Origin: an uncultured Bacteriovoracaceae bacterium
GTDB lineage: Bacteria > Bdellovibrionota > Bacteriovoracia > Bacteriovoracales > Bacteriovoracaceae
Direction of reading: 5' to 3'
Length of the DNA: 36,146 bases
Assembly: GCA_913053615.1 (NCBI GenBank)
Contig: CAJXHA010000003.1
Span: 1-36,146 of the forward strand
In this document: positions 24,524 through 31,976 of the stretch, piece by piece
Layout of the letters: each line of letters starts with the position of its first letter
Position numbering within the stretch: position 1 is the first letter of the stretch
Position numbers and translations under genes: made by a program
The notes under the pieces: generated by a model
What the model was told of the DNA's origin: nothing
Database searches by the model: none
The model's input: the letters and a program-made list of their open reading frames with translations, nothing else

Positions 24524-25117
24524 ATGAATAAAAAAATATTCCTAATTATTATACAACTTTTCCTATTCCTCTCTTGCGGTGAAGCCGTAGGAGAGGGATC
24601 TGGAACTGACGGTATCTCATTAAGCCAACATCGCATTTTTGTCTCAAGTCTTTCTTATAATGGAAATTTAGGTGGTTTAGATGGAGCCGACTCAAAGTGC
24701 CAAACTCTTGCAACAGCAGCTGGACTGGAAAGAGAGTATAAGGCCTTTATTGGATCAAGTGCCACAGCTCTAAAAAATCGTTTCAATCTCGTTGGTGCAG
24801 TTTATAACTTCAACGGAGATGAGAGAACAAAGATTGCTGAGATAGGTGTAGACCTACTTAATACTGATCAACCTAAAGATCTTCTTGCTAATATTGAATA
24901 CGATGAACAGGGCAATAGCGTAACTGACTCAGTATGGACTGGTAGTGATTCCGAGGGAGAGATTTCAACCAGTGTTGCATGTGCAAATTGGACTTCGAGC
25001 TCTGCTGGGCAGAATGGAACTGTTGGTGATAACTCTCGTGTTACAGGTTTCTACCTAGAGGATCCTCCAAATCAGGCCTGTAGTAATACTTATCGCCTAT
25101 ACTGTATAAGTATCTAA
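24524..25117 (+). CDS. DUF1554-like lipoprotein
   Basis: Signal sequence with lipobox FLSC, cysteine 18. The mature domain (about 35-197) has the pattern IFVSSLSYNGNLGGLDGADSKC at its start, a central VWTGSDSEG, and CANWTSSS...G...G....C....RLYCIS at its end. This matches DUF1554-type domains found in lipoproteins of spirochetes and others, which have a C-type-lectin/endostatin-like fold with paired cysteines. Surface display on the outer membrane is likely; the ligand is unknown. No ribosome site; TAAAAT lies 7 nt before ATG. Confidence 0.75.
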   Translation: MNKKIFLIIIQLFLFLSCGEAVGEGSGTDGISLSQHRIFVSSLSYNGNLGGLDGADSKCQTLATAAGLEREYKAFIGSSATALKNRFNLVGAVYNFNGDERTKIAEIGVDLLNTDQPKDLLANIEYDEQGNSVTDSVWTGSDSEGEISTSVACANWTSSSAGQNGTVGDNSRVTGFYLEDPPNQACSNTYRLYCISI

Positions 25118-25184
25118 AAATATTAAAATTTTTTATTTTTTTTGAATCAAGTGAAAAAAGTTCTTTTCATTTAATCATATGCAT

Positions 25185-25331
25185 TATAAAAGAAACGCCG
25201 GTTTTAAATAAAGAGTGCATGTTTGAGGCTTTGAACTGAGACTGTATAAGATCAGTCTTACTAGAATCGGTTTTAGATATGTTACTTTAAAGGTTTTATA
25301 GGGTCCTCCAATTGTGAGGACCTTTTTTTTT
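25185..25331 (+). ncRNA. Candidate small RNA upstream of alkB-like gene
   Basis: A 229-nt gene-free stretch contains TATAAA at 25185-25190 and ends in a strong terminator at 25302-25331, giving a predicted transcript of about 135 nt from near 25197. Inside are a hairpin (AGACTG / CAGTCT, around 25242) and a direct repeat CGGTTTTA[AG]ATA at about 25199 and 25268. No frame of useful length. It could instead be the 3' UTR of the lipoprotein gene. No known RNA family was recognised. Confidence 0.35.
25302..25331 (+). terminator. Rho-independent terminator before alkB-like gene
   Basis: GGTCCTC pairs with GAGGACC around CAATTGT and is followed by nine T residues. It lies 185 nt after the preceding stop codon, far for a normal gene end, hence the small-RNA suggestion. 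Confidence 0.88.
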
Positions 25332-25334
25332 GCC

Positions 25335-25340
25335 TATAAT
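25335..25340 (+). promoter_or_regulatory. -10 box; predicted leaderless start of alkB-like gene
   Basis: Perfect TATAAT ends 6 nt before the ATG at 25347 and begins 3 nt after the T-run of the upstream terminator. There is no room for, and no sign of, a ribosome binding site. Confidence 0.55.
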
Positions 25341-25346
25341 TCAAAA

Positions 25347-25946
25347 ATGCAAGAGATAAAACTATCTAATAAAAGCCATCTTCTTTATATCCCAGACTTT
25401 ATTCAAGCCAATAAAATTCCATCTCTAATTGAAAAACTTAAAAGTGAAAGTCAGTGGCGTGATGATAAGATAACAATGTTTGGAAAAACTTTTGATCAGC
25501 CTAGAAGAGTTGCTTTCTTTGGAAGCCCTGAAATTAGCTATACGTATTCAAAAATAAAAATGATACCACAAGGTTGGACTCTGGTGACAAAAGAGCTCAC
25601 AAGTAAAATAAATGAAATATATGGCCATGATTTTAATACTTGTCTGCTTAATCTTTATCGAGATGGAAACGATCACATGTCATGGCATTGTGATAATGAG
25701 CCAGAACTTGGAATTGATCCGGTAATAGGCTCTTTGAGCCTAGGACAGGAGAGAGATTTCTTTTTTCGAGAAAAGAAAAATCCAGAGAATAAAATTTCAT
25801 TAAGCCTGCAAAGCGGAAGTCTTCTTTTAATGCTAGGAAAATGTCAGAGTGAATTTAATCACGCTCTCCCGAAACGTAAGAGACAGAATGGGGAGAGGCT
25901 TAACCTTACTTTTCGTGAGGTTATAAAAGTTGCATCACCTGATTAA
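25347..25946 (+). CDS. AlkB-like 2-oxoglutarate/Fe(II) dioxygenase
   Basis: Repairs alkylated bases in DNA or RNA by oxidative demethylation. The 199-residue product has the iron ligands H114 and D116 (WHCDNE) and H172 (FNHALPK), and the 2-oxoglutarate-binding arginines R184 and R190 (GERLNLTFR). NLYRDGNDHMSWHCD and SLSLGQERDFFFR resemble ALKBH2/AlkB-group enzymes. The start at 25347 is set by the -10 box; longer frames run through the terminator. The 3' end overlaps the convergent glycosyltransferase gene by 26 nt. No ada or other adaptive-response gene is adjacent. Confidence 0.9.
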   Translation: MQEIKLSNKSHLLYIPDFIQANKIPSLIEKLKSESQWRDDKITMFGKTFDQPRRVAFFGSPEISYTYSKIKMIPQGWTLVTKELTSKINEIYGHDFNTCLLNLYRDGNDHMSWHCDNEPELGIDPVIGSLSLGQERDFFFREKKNPENKISLSLQSGSLLLMLGKCQSEFNHALPKRKRQNGERLNLTFREVIKVASPD

Positions 25947-26949
25947 TTTCAATTCTTTCTGAGCAATTAAAGTGACCAAGTGGGCACTCTTTTTTACCGT
26001 GTAGGCCACAGGGTTTGCAGTCTAGTTTTTTAGAAATTATATGGTGATCATCTGAAAGTGGTCCATAGCCAAACTCTTCCACAGTAGAACAGAAAAAAGC
26101 TATGGTCTTAGCATTAACCGAGCTCGCAAGGTGTAAAGGTGCTGAGTCGTTGACCATTACTTTATGAGCATCTTGCATTAGATAGGCTGACTCAGTTAAG
26201 CTCAATTTTCCACAAAGGTTAATTGCATGATGTTGGTTTTGAATAATTTCATCAATATAATTTTTATCATCAGGTCCACCAATACAGTATATTTGGTAGT
26301 CGATTAGGTTTTTTACAAGCTCCATCCATTTCTTTTTTTGTAATTGCTTAGTAAACCAAACACTTGATGGGGCCATAACAATATAAGGTTTGCCCTCTGA
26401 GTTGGATTCCTTTTTAATTGCTTCAACTTTCTCTTTTTCTTTGGCCGTAAAATAAAGTTCTGGTCTCGTGGGATAAAGCTCTTGTTTAACTAGAGGTGAA
26501 ATAAGCTGCTGGTTTCTTTCAACCTCGTGTAAATAAGATGATTCAGTTGTGTGGGGAATCATATGTTTAATTTTATGAGTGAAGAAAAAGCTCATTGGGT
26601 TTTTATCAAAACCAATTTTTATTTTTGCTTTAGAGAGTGCAGTGATAAGTCCTGAATTGAAGAAGCGCTGAATATTAAAGACTAAATTATAGTTCTCTTT
26701 GCGTACTTCTTTAATGCACTTGAATAAACTCTTCCACTTCTCACTCTTATTCCAAATTATTGTTTTTTGGATCAGAGGGTTATGCTCTGTAATTTTTTGA
26801 TTCCCGGCCCTTAGAAGAAAGTGAATTTCCGCGTTAGGATAAGAATTATGAACTTGGCGAATGAATGAAGTGGCGAGAATAACATCACCTATAAAAGCCG
26901 TTTGGATAATTAGGATTTTATTTTTTTGACTCAAACTTTTCACCTGCAT
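25921..26949 (-). CDS. Glycosyltransferase family 9 (heptosyltransferase-like)
   Basis: A 342-residue GT-B enzyme of the ADP-heptose:LPS heptosyltransferase family: N-terminal ILIIQTAFIGDVILATSFIRQV, C-terminal NDSAPLHLASSVNAKTIAFF with the conserved D-x-x-x-L-H-L-A, and a cysteine-rich end (CKPCGLHGKKECPLGHFNC). It should add a sugar to the LPS inner core from an ADP-activated donor. Start is uncertain: ATG at 26949, GTG at 26943, or TTG at 26934, the last with AGGTG 6 nt before it and closest to the usual family start. It overlaps the end of the GT2 gene by 17-32 nt, so the pair is coupled. Confidence 0.9.
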   Translation of the reverse strand: MQVKSLSQKNKILIIQTAFIGDVILATSFIRQVHNSYPNAEIHFLLRAGNQKITEHNPLIQKTIIWNKSEKWKSLFKCIKEVRKENYNLVFNIQRFFNSGLITALSKAKIKIGFDKNPMSFFFTHKIKHMIPHTTESSYLHEVERNQQLISPLVKQELYPTRPELYFTAKEKEKVEAIKKESNSEGKPYIVMAPSSVWFTKQLQKKKWMELVKNLIDYQIYCIGGPDDKNYIDEIIQNQHHAINLCGKLSLTESAYLMQDAHKVMVNDSAPLHLASSVNAKTIAFFCSTVEEFGYGPLSDDHHIISKKLDCKPCGLHGKKECPLGHFNCSERIEINQVMQLL

Positions 26950-27691
26950 GCATACGCATTACTTTTACATTTCTTATAAATATATTCCATGCACCAAAGC
27001 AGCTAATAATAAAGCCTTGTTTGCCATCAAGAAATCCCATCTGCATTATATAGCGTTTGAAAAAACCAAAGAATGGTTTTACCAATAGGTGATAGAGGGT
27101 TACTTTTTTGATTTTATTTACACGATCCAAAGCTGCCCATGTGGTATAGATCTCGCCCTTTCTTAGGTGAGAGGTAAGGCCTTTGCCTTTATAGGTGTCG
27201 TGGATCATTGAGCTTTTTAAGCGACCAACTTCTCCATTTGTTTCGATTTCAGCGTGAACATGTTTGTCCTGGTAACGACACTTACTCTTGCGAAAAAGTC
27301 TGATGACTGCATCACCTTTCCAAACGTGTTTAAGTTCGCGATCCATAAAGTAATTTCTTCGCTTAATCCAAAAAGCCACTTCACTTGGATTACTAGCAAC
27401 AGTATCTTTAATTTCTTTTTCTAATTCTTTAGGAACTCTTTCATCTGCATCCAGTAGAAAAATCCAATCATGACTGGCCTGAGGTATTGTCCAGTTCTTT
27501 TGCGCAGCGGAATTAACATACTCGTGCTCTAATAATTTTACCTGAGGAAAGCTTTTGATGATTTCTACTGTTTTATCGGTGCTAAATGAGTCAACACAAA
27601 TGATTTCATCAGCAAAGAGGCATGACTCTATTGCTGCTTTGATATTCACTTCTTCATTGAAGCAGGGGATGATTGCCGTTATTTTTTCCAT
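26918..27691 (-). CDS. Glycosyltransferase family 2 (LPS core, WaaE/KdtX-like)
   Basis: A 257-residue GT-A enzyme. N-terminal ITAIIPCFNEEVNIKAAIESC and VDSFSTDKT, then the metal-binding D81-A-D83 in WIFLLDADERVP. The following RRNYFMDRELKHVWKGDAVIRLFRKSKCRY and HDTYKGKGL match the WaaE/KdtX beta-glucosyltransferase-like group that modifies the LPS inner core. A C-terminal hydrophobic/basic segment may sit on the membrane. First gene of a two-gene operon with a GT9 enzyme, which supports a role in LPS core assembly. No clear ribosome site before the ATG; a TAAAGT 6 nt upstream could make it leaderless. Confidence 0.88.
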   Translation of the reverse strand: MEKITAIIPCFNEEVNIKAAIESCLFADEIICVDSFSTDKTVEIIKSFPQVKLLEHEYVNSAAQKNWTIPQASHDWIFLLDADERVPKELEKEIKDTVASNPSEVAFWIKRRNYFMDRELKHVWKGDAVIRLFRKSKCRYQDKHVHAEIETNGEVGRLKSSMIHDTYKGKGLTSHLRKGEIYTTWAALDRVNKIKKVTLYHLLVKPFFGFFKRYIMQMGFLDGKQGFIISCFGAWNIFIRNVKVMRMHAGEKFESKK

Positions 27692-27854
27692 AAGCTTACT
27701 TTATCAAAGATGACAGTTAATGGAAAAATAAAAAAGCTATTACGCACTGGATAAAGTTAATGATTTCAAATATGTTTTTATGATTTTAGGGTATTAATTC
27801 TTGATGGATTGGTTAATATTGGAGAGAATATAATGGTTTTTGAGGCTAAAGTTT

Positions 27855-27943
27855 TGGTGCTCGGGGCGAGACTTGAACTCGCACGGGCCGTAAGGCCCAC
27901 AGGATTTTAAATCCTGGGTGTCTACCAATTCCACCACCCGAGC
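27855..27943 (-). tRNA. tRNA-Leu (anticodon UAA)
   Basis: An 89-nt class II tRNA on the minus strand: acceptor GCTCGGG pairs with CCCGAGC, discriminator A, encoded CCA; anticodon arm CAGGA-TTTAAAA-TCCTG gives TAA (leucine); long variable arm and T arm GAGTTCAAGTCTC. It is divergent from the lipoprotein gene at 27971, 27 nt away. Confidence 0.97.
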
Positions 27944-27970
27944 AAAATTTGAGATTGGAAAGTAGTTTGG

Positions 27971-29521
27971 ATGAAAGAGATTAAATCGTCAATAAAAATA
28001 CAACTGTTCGTTAAAAAAATTATTATTTTATTAGTCATCGCTGGCTGTAGTTTTAATAAAAGTGATGATTTGATTGATGATAGTAATTATCGAAAAAGTT
28101 TTGTGACCAATATAAAGCCTTACTGGTTCAAGACTTTGAAGCGTTTTCAATTATTGGATAAGACAGGAGAGCCCCAAACACATATGTTCTATGATGTGCT
28201 GCCTGGCTTTGAAAGAGATAAGAATACATTGAATATAATAATTACGACTCCAGAAGGGAGTGATTATGGTTACGATCTTGATGTCGCTTCAGGTCAATTA
28301 TTTGTAAATAGAAAATTTTGTAAGCATAAAGACAAGTTTGAGAGAACTCAAAAAGATGTTTATAAACCACCATTTTCAATGGGGATCGTTCCACGTTTGT
28401 ATGATCAATTAAATACTCCACAAAAAATAATTGTTTTTGGAAGTAAGGGTTATTATCAACAATTTTTTAGAAGTAATTATTTTGAAGCAAAAGTTGTTGG
28501 TGCTTACGTAGAGCAATATTGTCCCAGTGGAAGTTGTGTTGCCTCGGAAGATTGGCTTTCGCGGATGGTGCTTATAGGCGTTCAGCCTGATAGTGAAAAA
28601 TTCGGTAAAGTAAAAAATGTCGATCAACTTGTGAAAATGGTTGATTGGGAAAGTGTCGTTGCGTTTGTTGAAAATGGAACCGGATCAAACCTAACTGGAG
28701 ATGATAGTTTCCCTGCCTACCGTATGGGAGCTTTAATTGATGCTAGTCAGGCCCTGTATTTTATGGGAGCTAACTCAGTTATCCTTGGAAATGATCAATT
28801 AAAAAAGACAAGACTAAGTTGTTATAAGCTTTATGATTATATTTATAAGTACTTAAGTCTTAAAAAAGAAGACTTTATTAAGGATGAGAAAAATATTGTT
28901 AAAAAGAATGTTCTTTATATTGGTGATGCTGCAAAAGAAAATAGTGATCTTCAGCAATTTAAGCAAGTAGAAAAGACATTAGATTTTCACCAACGCTTTT
29001 TTAGAACTTTTAATAAGTACCATGAAGAGTATAAGACTTGTGTTGAATATATCTATCCGGCAAATTTAAATGAAGATCAAGATCGTTTTTGGTTCTTTGC
29101 ATATTATACGGCCTTTCATCAATTACATGATCTAGGTTATTATTATGAGTGCTCTCGTGGTGGATGGGTAACGAATCCTTATGTTGAAAAAGGAAAGCGT
29201 GCTATCAGTGTGGAGAATATGTTTAGAGCCTGTAGTGATAGTGATATTGATAAAGCGTTTCAAACTTCAGTTCTATTTTTAAATAATTTAAAAGATAAGC
29301 GCAGAAAAAGTTATCGTTTCATCGACTATGATAATTATCCTTACGGGACTCATGAGAAAGTATATGGTTGGGTTGATTTTGATAATAAATTCTTGGCCTG
29401 TAATGAAGATGAAAATAAGTTAATGTTTAGAGATAAATTAAAGTCATTTCCAAAAGATATTCGTTGGAAGAAGAAGGCTAATAAGGCCAAGAAAACTAGT
29501 GTTGGTGATATCATTGAGTAA
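27971..29521 (+). CDS. Hypothetical lipoprotein (516 aa) leading the Complex I-like operon
   Basis: Signal sequence with lipobox VIAGC, lipidated cysteine 26. The mature 490 residues have no recognised domain. They are rich in aromatic residues (Tyr, Phe, Trp) and contain about a dozen cysteines, e.g. KFCKHK, QYCPSGSC, LSCYKL, YYECSRGG, RACSDSD and FLACNED, suggesting disulfides in an exported protein. Segments FRTFNKYHEEY and FYAYYTAFHQLHDLGYYY are helix-like with His and Tyr that might bind a metal, but no motif is clear. The stop overlaps the NuoB-like gene, so it is the first gene of that operon and may be the membrane or outer partner of the complex. Confidence 0.7.
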   Translation: MKEIKSSIKIQLFVKKIIILLVIAGCSFNKSDDLIDDSNYRKSFVTNIKPYWFKTLKRFQLLDKTGEPQTHMFYDVLPGFERDKNTLNIIITTPEGSDYGYDLDVASGQLFVNRKFCKHKDKFERTQKDVYKPPFSMGIVPRLYDQLNTPQKIIVFGSKGYYQQFFRSNYFEAKVVGAYVEQYCPSGSCVASEDWLSRMVLIGVQPDSEKFGKVKNVDQLVKMVDWESVVAFVENGTGSNLTGDDSFPAYRMGALIDASQALYFMGANSVILGNDQLKKTRLSCYKLYDYIYKYLSLKKEDFIKDEKNIVKKNVLYIGDAAKENSDLQQFKQVEKTLDFHQRFFRTFNKYHEEYKTCVEYIYPANLNEDQDRFWFFAYYTAFHQLHDLGYYYECSRGGWVTNPYVEKGKRAISVENMFRACSDSDIDKAFQTSVLFLNNLKDKRRKSYRFIDYDNYPYGTHEKVYGWVDFDNKFLACNEDENKLMFRDKLKSFPKDIRWKKKANKAKKTSVGDIIE

Positions 29522-29948
29522 GAATCAAGTTGAAAATAATACTTTAAGCAATAAGTTTAGATTGTGGTCATTTAAGAACTCATTAAATCCTATTATATTA
29601 GGAGATAAGAACTTTGCCATCAGGCTTCAGTCTTTCTTTGCTACTTCACCCTTGTTAGTGCATTTTGATCACAATGCCATGTTTGATGATTACTCAGAAA
29701 AGAATTTATTAATTCTCGTTGGTCCTCTTAGTGAAGTACAAAAAACCAAAGTGAAATCAATCATTAATAAAATGAATCATGCTTATAAAGTAATTTATTT
29801 AGAAATGACTTTTGAAGAAATTACTTCTAAAGAAGATTATATTCTTAAACTTGATAAAGAACTCGGTGAAATCGGTTTAAAAGACTTTATTATTGAAGAC
29901 TTTATTAGCCTGGATCATGTGGCACAATTATTAAGGGAAATTGCATGA
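29499..29948 (+). CDS. NuoB-like protein without cysteines
   Basis: About 149 residues (GTG at 29499; a TTG at 29514 is equally possible, each overlapping the previous gene). Core features follow the Complex I 20-kDa subunit NuoB/PSST: SLNPIILGDKNFAIRLQSF lines up with SLWPLTFGLACCAIEMM, and NLLILVGPLSEVQKTKVKSIINKM with the DLLIVAGPVTEKM...L..IYDQM strand-loop-helix. The cysteine pair that binds cluster N2 is replaced by Asn-Phe, and the protein has no cysteine at all, so it cannot hold N2. The TGA overlaps the ATG of the NuoCD-like gene (ATGA). Resemblance is by eye; remote-homology search would settle it. Confidence 0.6.
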   Translation: MLVISLSKNQVENNTLSNKFRLWSFKNSLNPIILGDKNFAIRLQSFFATSPLLVHFDHNAMFDDYSEKNLLILVGPLSEVQKTKVKSIINKMNHAYKVIYLEMTFEEITSKEDYILKLDKELGEIGLKDFIIEDFISLDHVAQLLREIA

Positions 29949-31480
29949 AGTACCAATATCTACTTGCAAACTTGCCTGATTATGTGGAAGAAGTTCACAA
30001 ACTTTCTCGTCACTCTGTTGTAAGAGTTTCTGAAGAGGATCTTTTTGATTTTGTTTCTTATATCTACAATCATTTTCAATACCAGAGACTCTTAGATATT
30101 AGTTTTTTTAAGAATCAGAACGAGGTGACTCTTTGGTTTATGAGTTTGGAAGAACATGACCTTATAGGGGTTGTTTGTGAACTTAAAAGTGATGAACAAA
30201 ATATACTGGCACTAAATCAATTATATCTAAATTTTGATTCACTTGCTTTTTCTTTGAATCAATCTTTAGGTTATGAGCTAATTAAAAATTTGGACGATTA
30301 CTACCAAAAATTTGCTCCTTATACGCCTAAAAGCTCAGTGCTGGTTAAGGAAAGAGATATTCGAGTAAGAGATATTATACGAATTAATAATCATCTAAAT
30401 AAATTTGGAGATATGGATATAGCAGCTCTTAGTATTGATGAGAGAGTGGTTGAATTAGATTTTCAAGTTAATGATTGTCATAATCAAATAGCTAAGAAAT
30501 TAAGTAATATGCCAATCCAATCCACCATTAACCACTTGCTTAAAGTTGATGGTTATAATGCTCCTAGTGTTGCAATTGGCTTTTGCATGGCCTTGGAAGA
30601 GCACTTACAATTGGATATTCCAGATAAGGCCAAAGCTGTAAGAATGATATTCTTAGAATTTAGTCGCATTTTAGAATCAATTGAGTATATATCTTCACTG
30701 GCTTACTCAATTCAAGCTCAGTACTTATATCATAAAGCACTTTTTTGGTTACAAAAATTAGAACGCATACTTGTTTATTACACGGGAAATATTTATCACT
30801 TAGGACTATTTAGTCTGGGTGGAATTATGAAAGATATCCAAAGTGGGTGGATCACTTATTGCAATACTCACTTACGAGAAATTCAAGAAGAGATTAACTC
30901 TGAATTTGAATTATTAACGAGTAGTAGTCTTTGGAGAGATCGTTTAGTTATTGCTCCTTCTAATCCTGATGACTTATTAAAGTGGGGCTTATCAGGAAAC
31001 CCATTGCGTAGTGCTGGGCTTAATATTGATTTACGTAAACGCAAACCATATTATTTTTATGATGAAGTCATCTTTGATGTTCCCGTTGCTCTAAAGGGAA
31101 ATGTTTTTGATAAGCTCTTACTTTCGTTTTTAGATTTAGAGCAATCTTTTGAAATTATTTTTCAAGTTTTAGATAATATTCCAACGGGTCCACTAGTGCA
31201 TCCAGCATGTGATATGTCTAAAATGATAAGAGAAAAATCAGGCTTTAAGTTAGATGATATTTTATTAGATGGTTATGTATTTCACTCTCTTGAAACATTT
31301 AAGGGAACCCTTAATTTCTCTATGTGTATAGAAGATAAAAAAATTAAGAATCTAAAAGTAGGGAATGATAATTTAAGTAAGTTGAACTACTTTAAAAGCT
31401 ATGGAGTGAATCAAAGAATTGCGGATATTAGCTTGGTTTATCGCTCTTTAAATATTAACTCAAGTATGATGGAACTCTAG
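29945..31480 (+). CDS. NuoC-NuoD-like fusion protein (Complex I 30/49-kDa relative)
   Basis: 511 residues. The first ~125 resemble a degenerate NuoC (30-kDa) domain. From about 150 to the end it follows the 49-kDa subunit: IDERVVELDF near 164-173, KVDGYNAPSVAIGFCMALEE (200-219), KAKAVRMIFLEFSRILESIEYI, a four-helix core, then the strong match LSGNPLRSAGLNIDLRKRKPYYFYDEVIFDVPV (349-381) and GNVFDKLLLSFLDLEQSFEI, with ETFKGTLNF near 450-458. The GPQHPATHG quinone-site motif of NuoD is absent, and no CxxC pair of [NiFe] hydrogenases exists. AAGGGA precedes the ATG. Likely a structural partner of the NuoB-like protein with altered or no quinone chemistry. Confidence 0.72.
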   Translation: MKYQYLLANLPDYVEEVHKLSRHSVVRVSEEDLFDFVSYIYNHFQYQRLLDISFFKNQNEVTLWFMSLEEHDLIGVVCELKSDEQNILALNQLYLNFDSLAFSLNQSLGYELIKNLDDYYQKFAPYTPKSSVLVKERDIRVRDIIRINNHLNKFGDMDIAALSIDERVVELDFQVNDCHNQIAKKLSNMPIQSTINHLLKVDGYNAPSVAIGFCMALEEHLQLDIPDKAKAVRMIFLEFSRILESIEYISSLAYSIQAQYLYHKALFWLQKLERILVYYTGNIYHLGLFSLGGIMKDIQSGWITYCNTHLREIQEEINSEFELLTSSSLWRDRLVIAPSNPDDLLKWGLSGNPLRSAGLNIDLRKRKPYYFYDEVIFDVPVALKGNVFDKLLLSFLDLEQSFEIIFQVLDNIPTGPLVHPACDMSKMIREKSGFKLDDILLDGYVFHSLETFKGTLNFSMCIEDKKIKNLKVGNDNLSKLNYFKSYGVNQRIADISLVYRSLNINSSMMEL

Positions 31481-31497
31481 GGAAGGGCTATTAATAT

Positions 31498-31896
31498 ATG
31501 ATTATACCTTTGCGATATTACAGAAATCATGGCTACCTTAAAGGGTTGTGGATCGCCTTTAAGATAAGTTTCTTTCGTTTGATATTGCTGCCTTTTAATT
31601 TATTTATTCCTTCCAAAGTGAAGGAGACATTAAAATTTAATGTTAGTTTTCCTCGCCTAAAAGAAGATGAGAAAGGCAAGAATCAATGTATCTCATGTGG
31701 AATATGCAAGGAAGTTTGTCCTACAAATGCTATTGAGATTGAAACCAAAGGTAATGTGAGTATTAACTTAGAAAACTTAACTGGTAAAACACCTGATAAA
31801 TTTGAAATAAAGAAAGCCGCCTGTGTTCACTGTCGGCTATGCATAAATATATGCCCTGTGCAAGCTCTGACAAATGATTTCAGCCAAAATTTATAA
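31498..31896 (+). CDS. NuoI-like 2x[4Fe-4S] ferredoxin
   Basis: 132 residues. An N-terminal amphipathic/hydrophobic segment (about 14-37, with Arg and Lys) is typical of the membrane-adjacent helix of NuoI (23-kDa). Two complete cluster motifs follow: C64-C67-C70-C74 in CISCGICKEVCP and C109-C112-C115-C119 in CVHCRLCINICP. So unlike its two neighbours it is fully able to carry electrons. It follows the NuoCD-like gene by 17 nt in the same direction, and precedes a desaturase gene by 80 nt, which has its own promoter. Whether it works with the NuoB/CD-like proteins or hands electrons elsewhere is not clear. Confidence 0.85.
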   Translation: MIIPLRYYRNHGYLKGLWIAFKISFFRLILLPFNLFIPSKVKETLKFNVSFPRLKEDEKGKNQCISCGICKEVCPTNAIEIETKGNVSINLENLTGKTPDKFEIKKAACVHCRLCINICPVQALTNDFSQNL

Positions 31897-31951
31897 ATAC
31901 CTGATTTTAAAAATTTCTTTAATCTTTGTGTTGTAGCTCCTAGCTTGATGT

Positions 31952-31957
31952 TATAAA
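31952..31957 (+). promoter_or_regulatory. -10 box of desaturase gene
   Basis: TATAAA about 20 nt before the ATG at 31977, with TAGGAG in the short leader. The -35 is poor. Confidence 0.35.
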
Positions 31958-31976
31958 CTCTGTATAGGAGAAATCT

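Noticed and set aside
27834-27912. Short plus-strand frame running into tRNA-Leu
   Set aside because: It is antisense to the tRNA and stops after about 25 codons; the codon pattern is that of the tRNA complement.
29945-31480. [NiFe] hydrogenase large subunit
   Set aside because: Group 4 hydrogenases share the NuoD fold, but neither the N-terminal nor the C-terminal CxxC pair needed for nickel is present.
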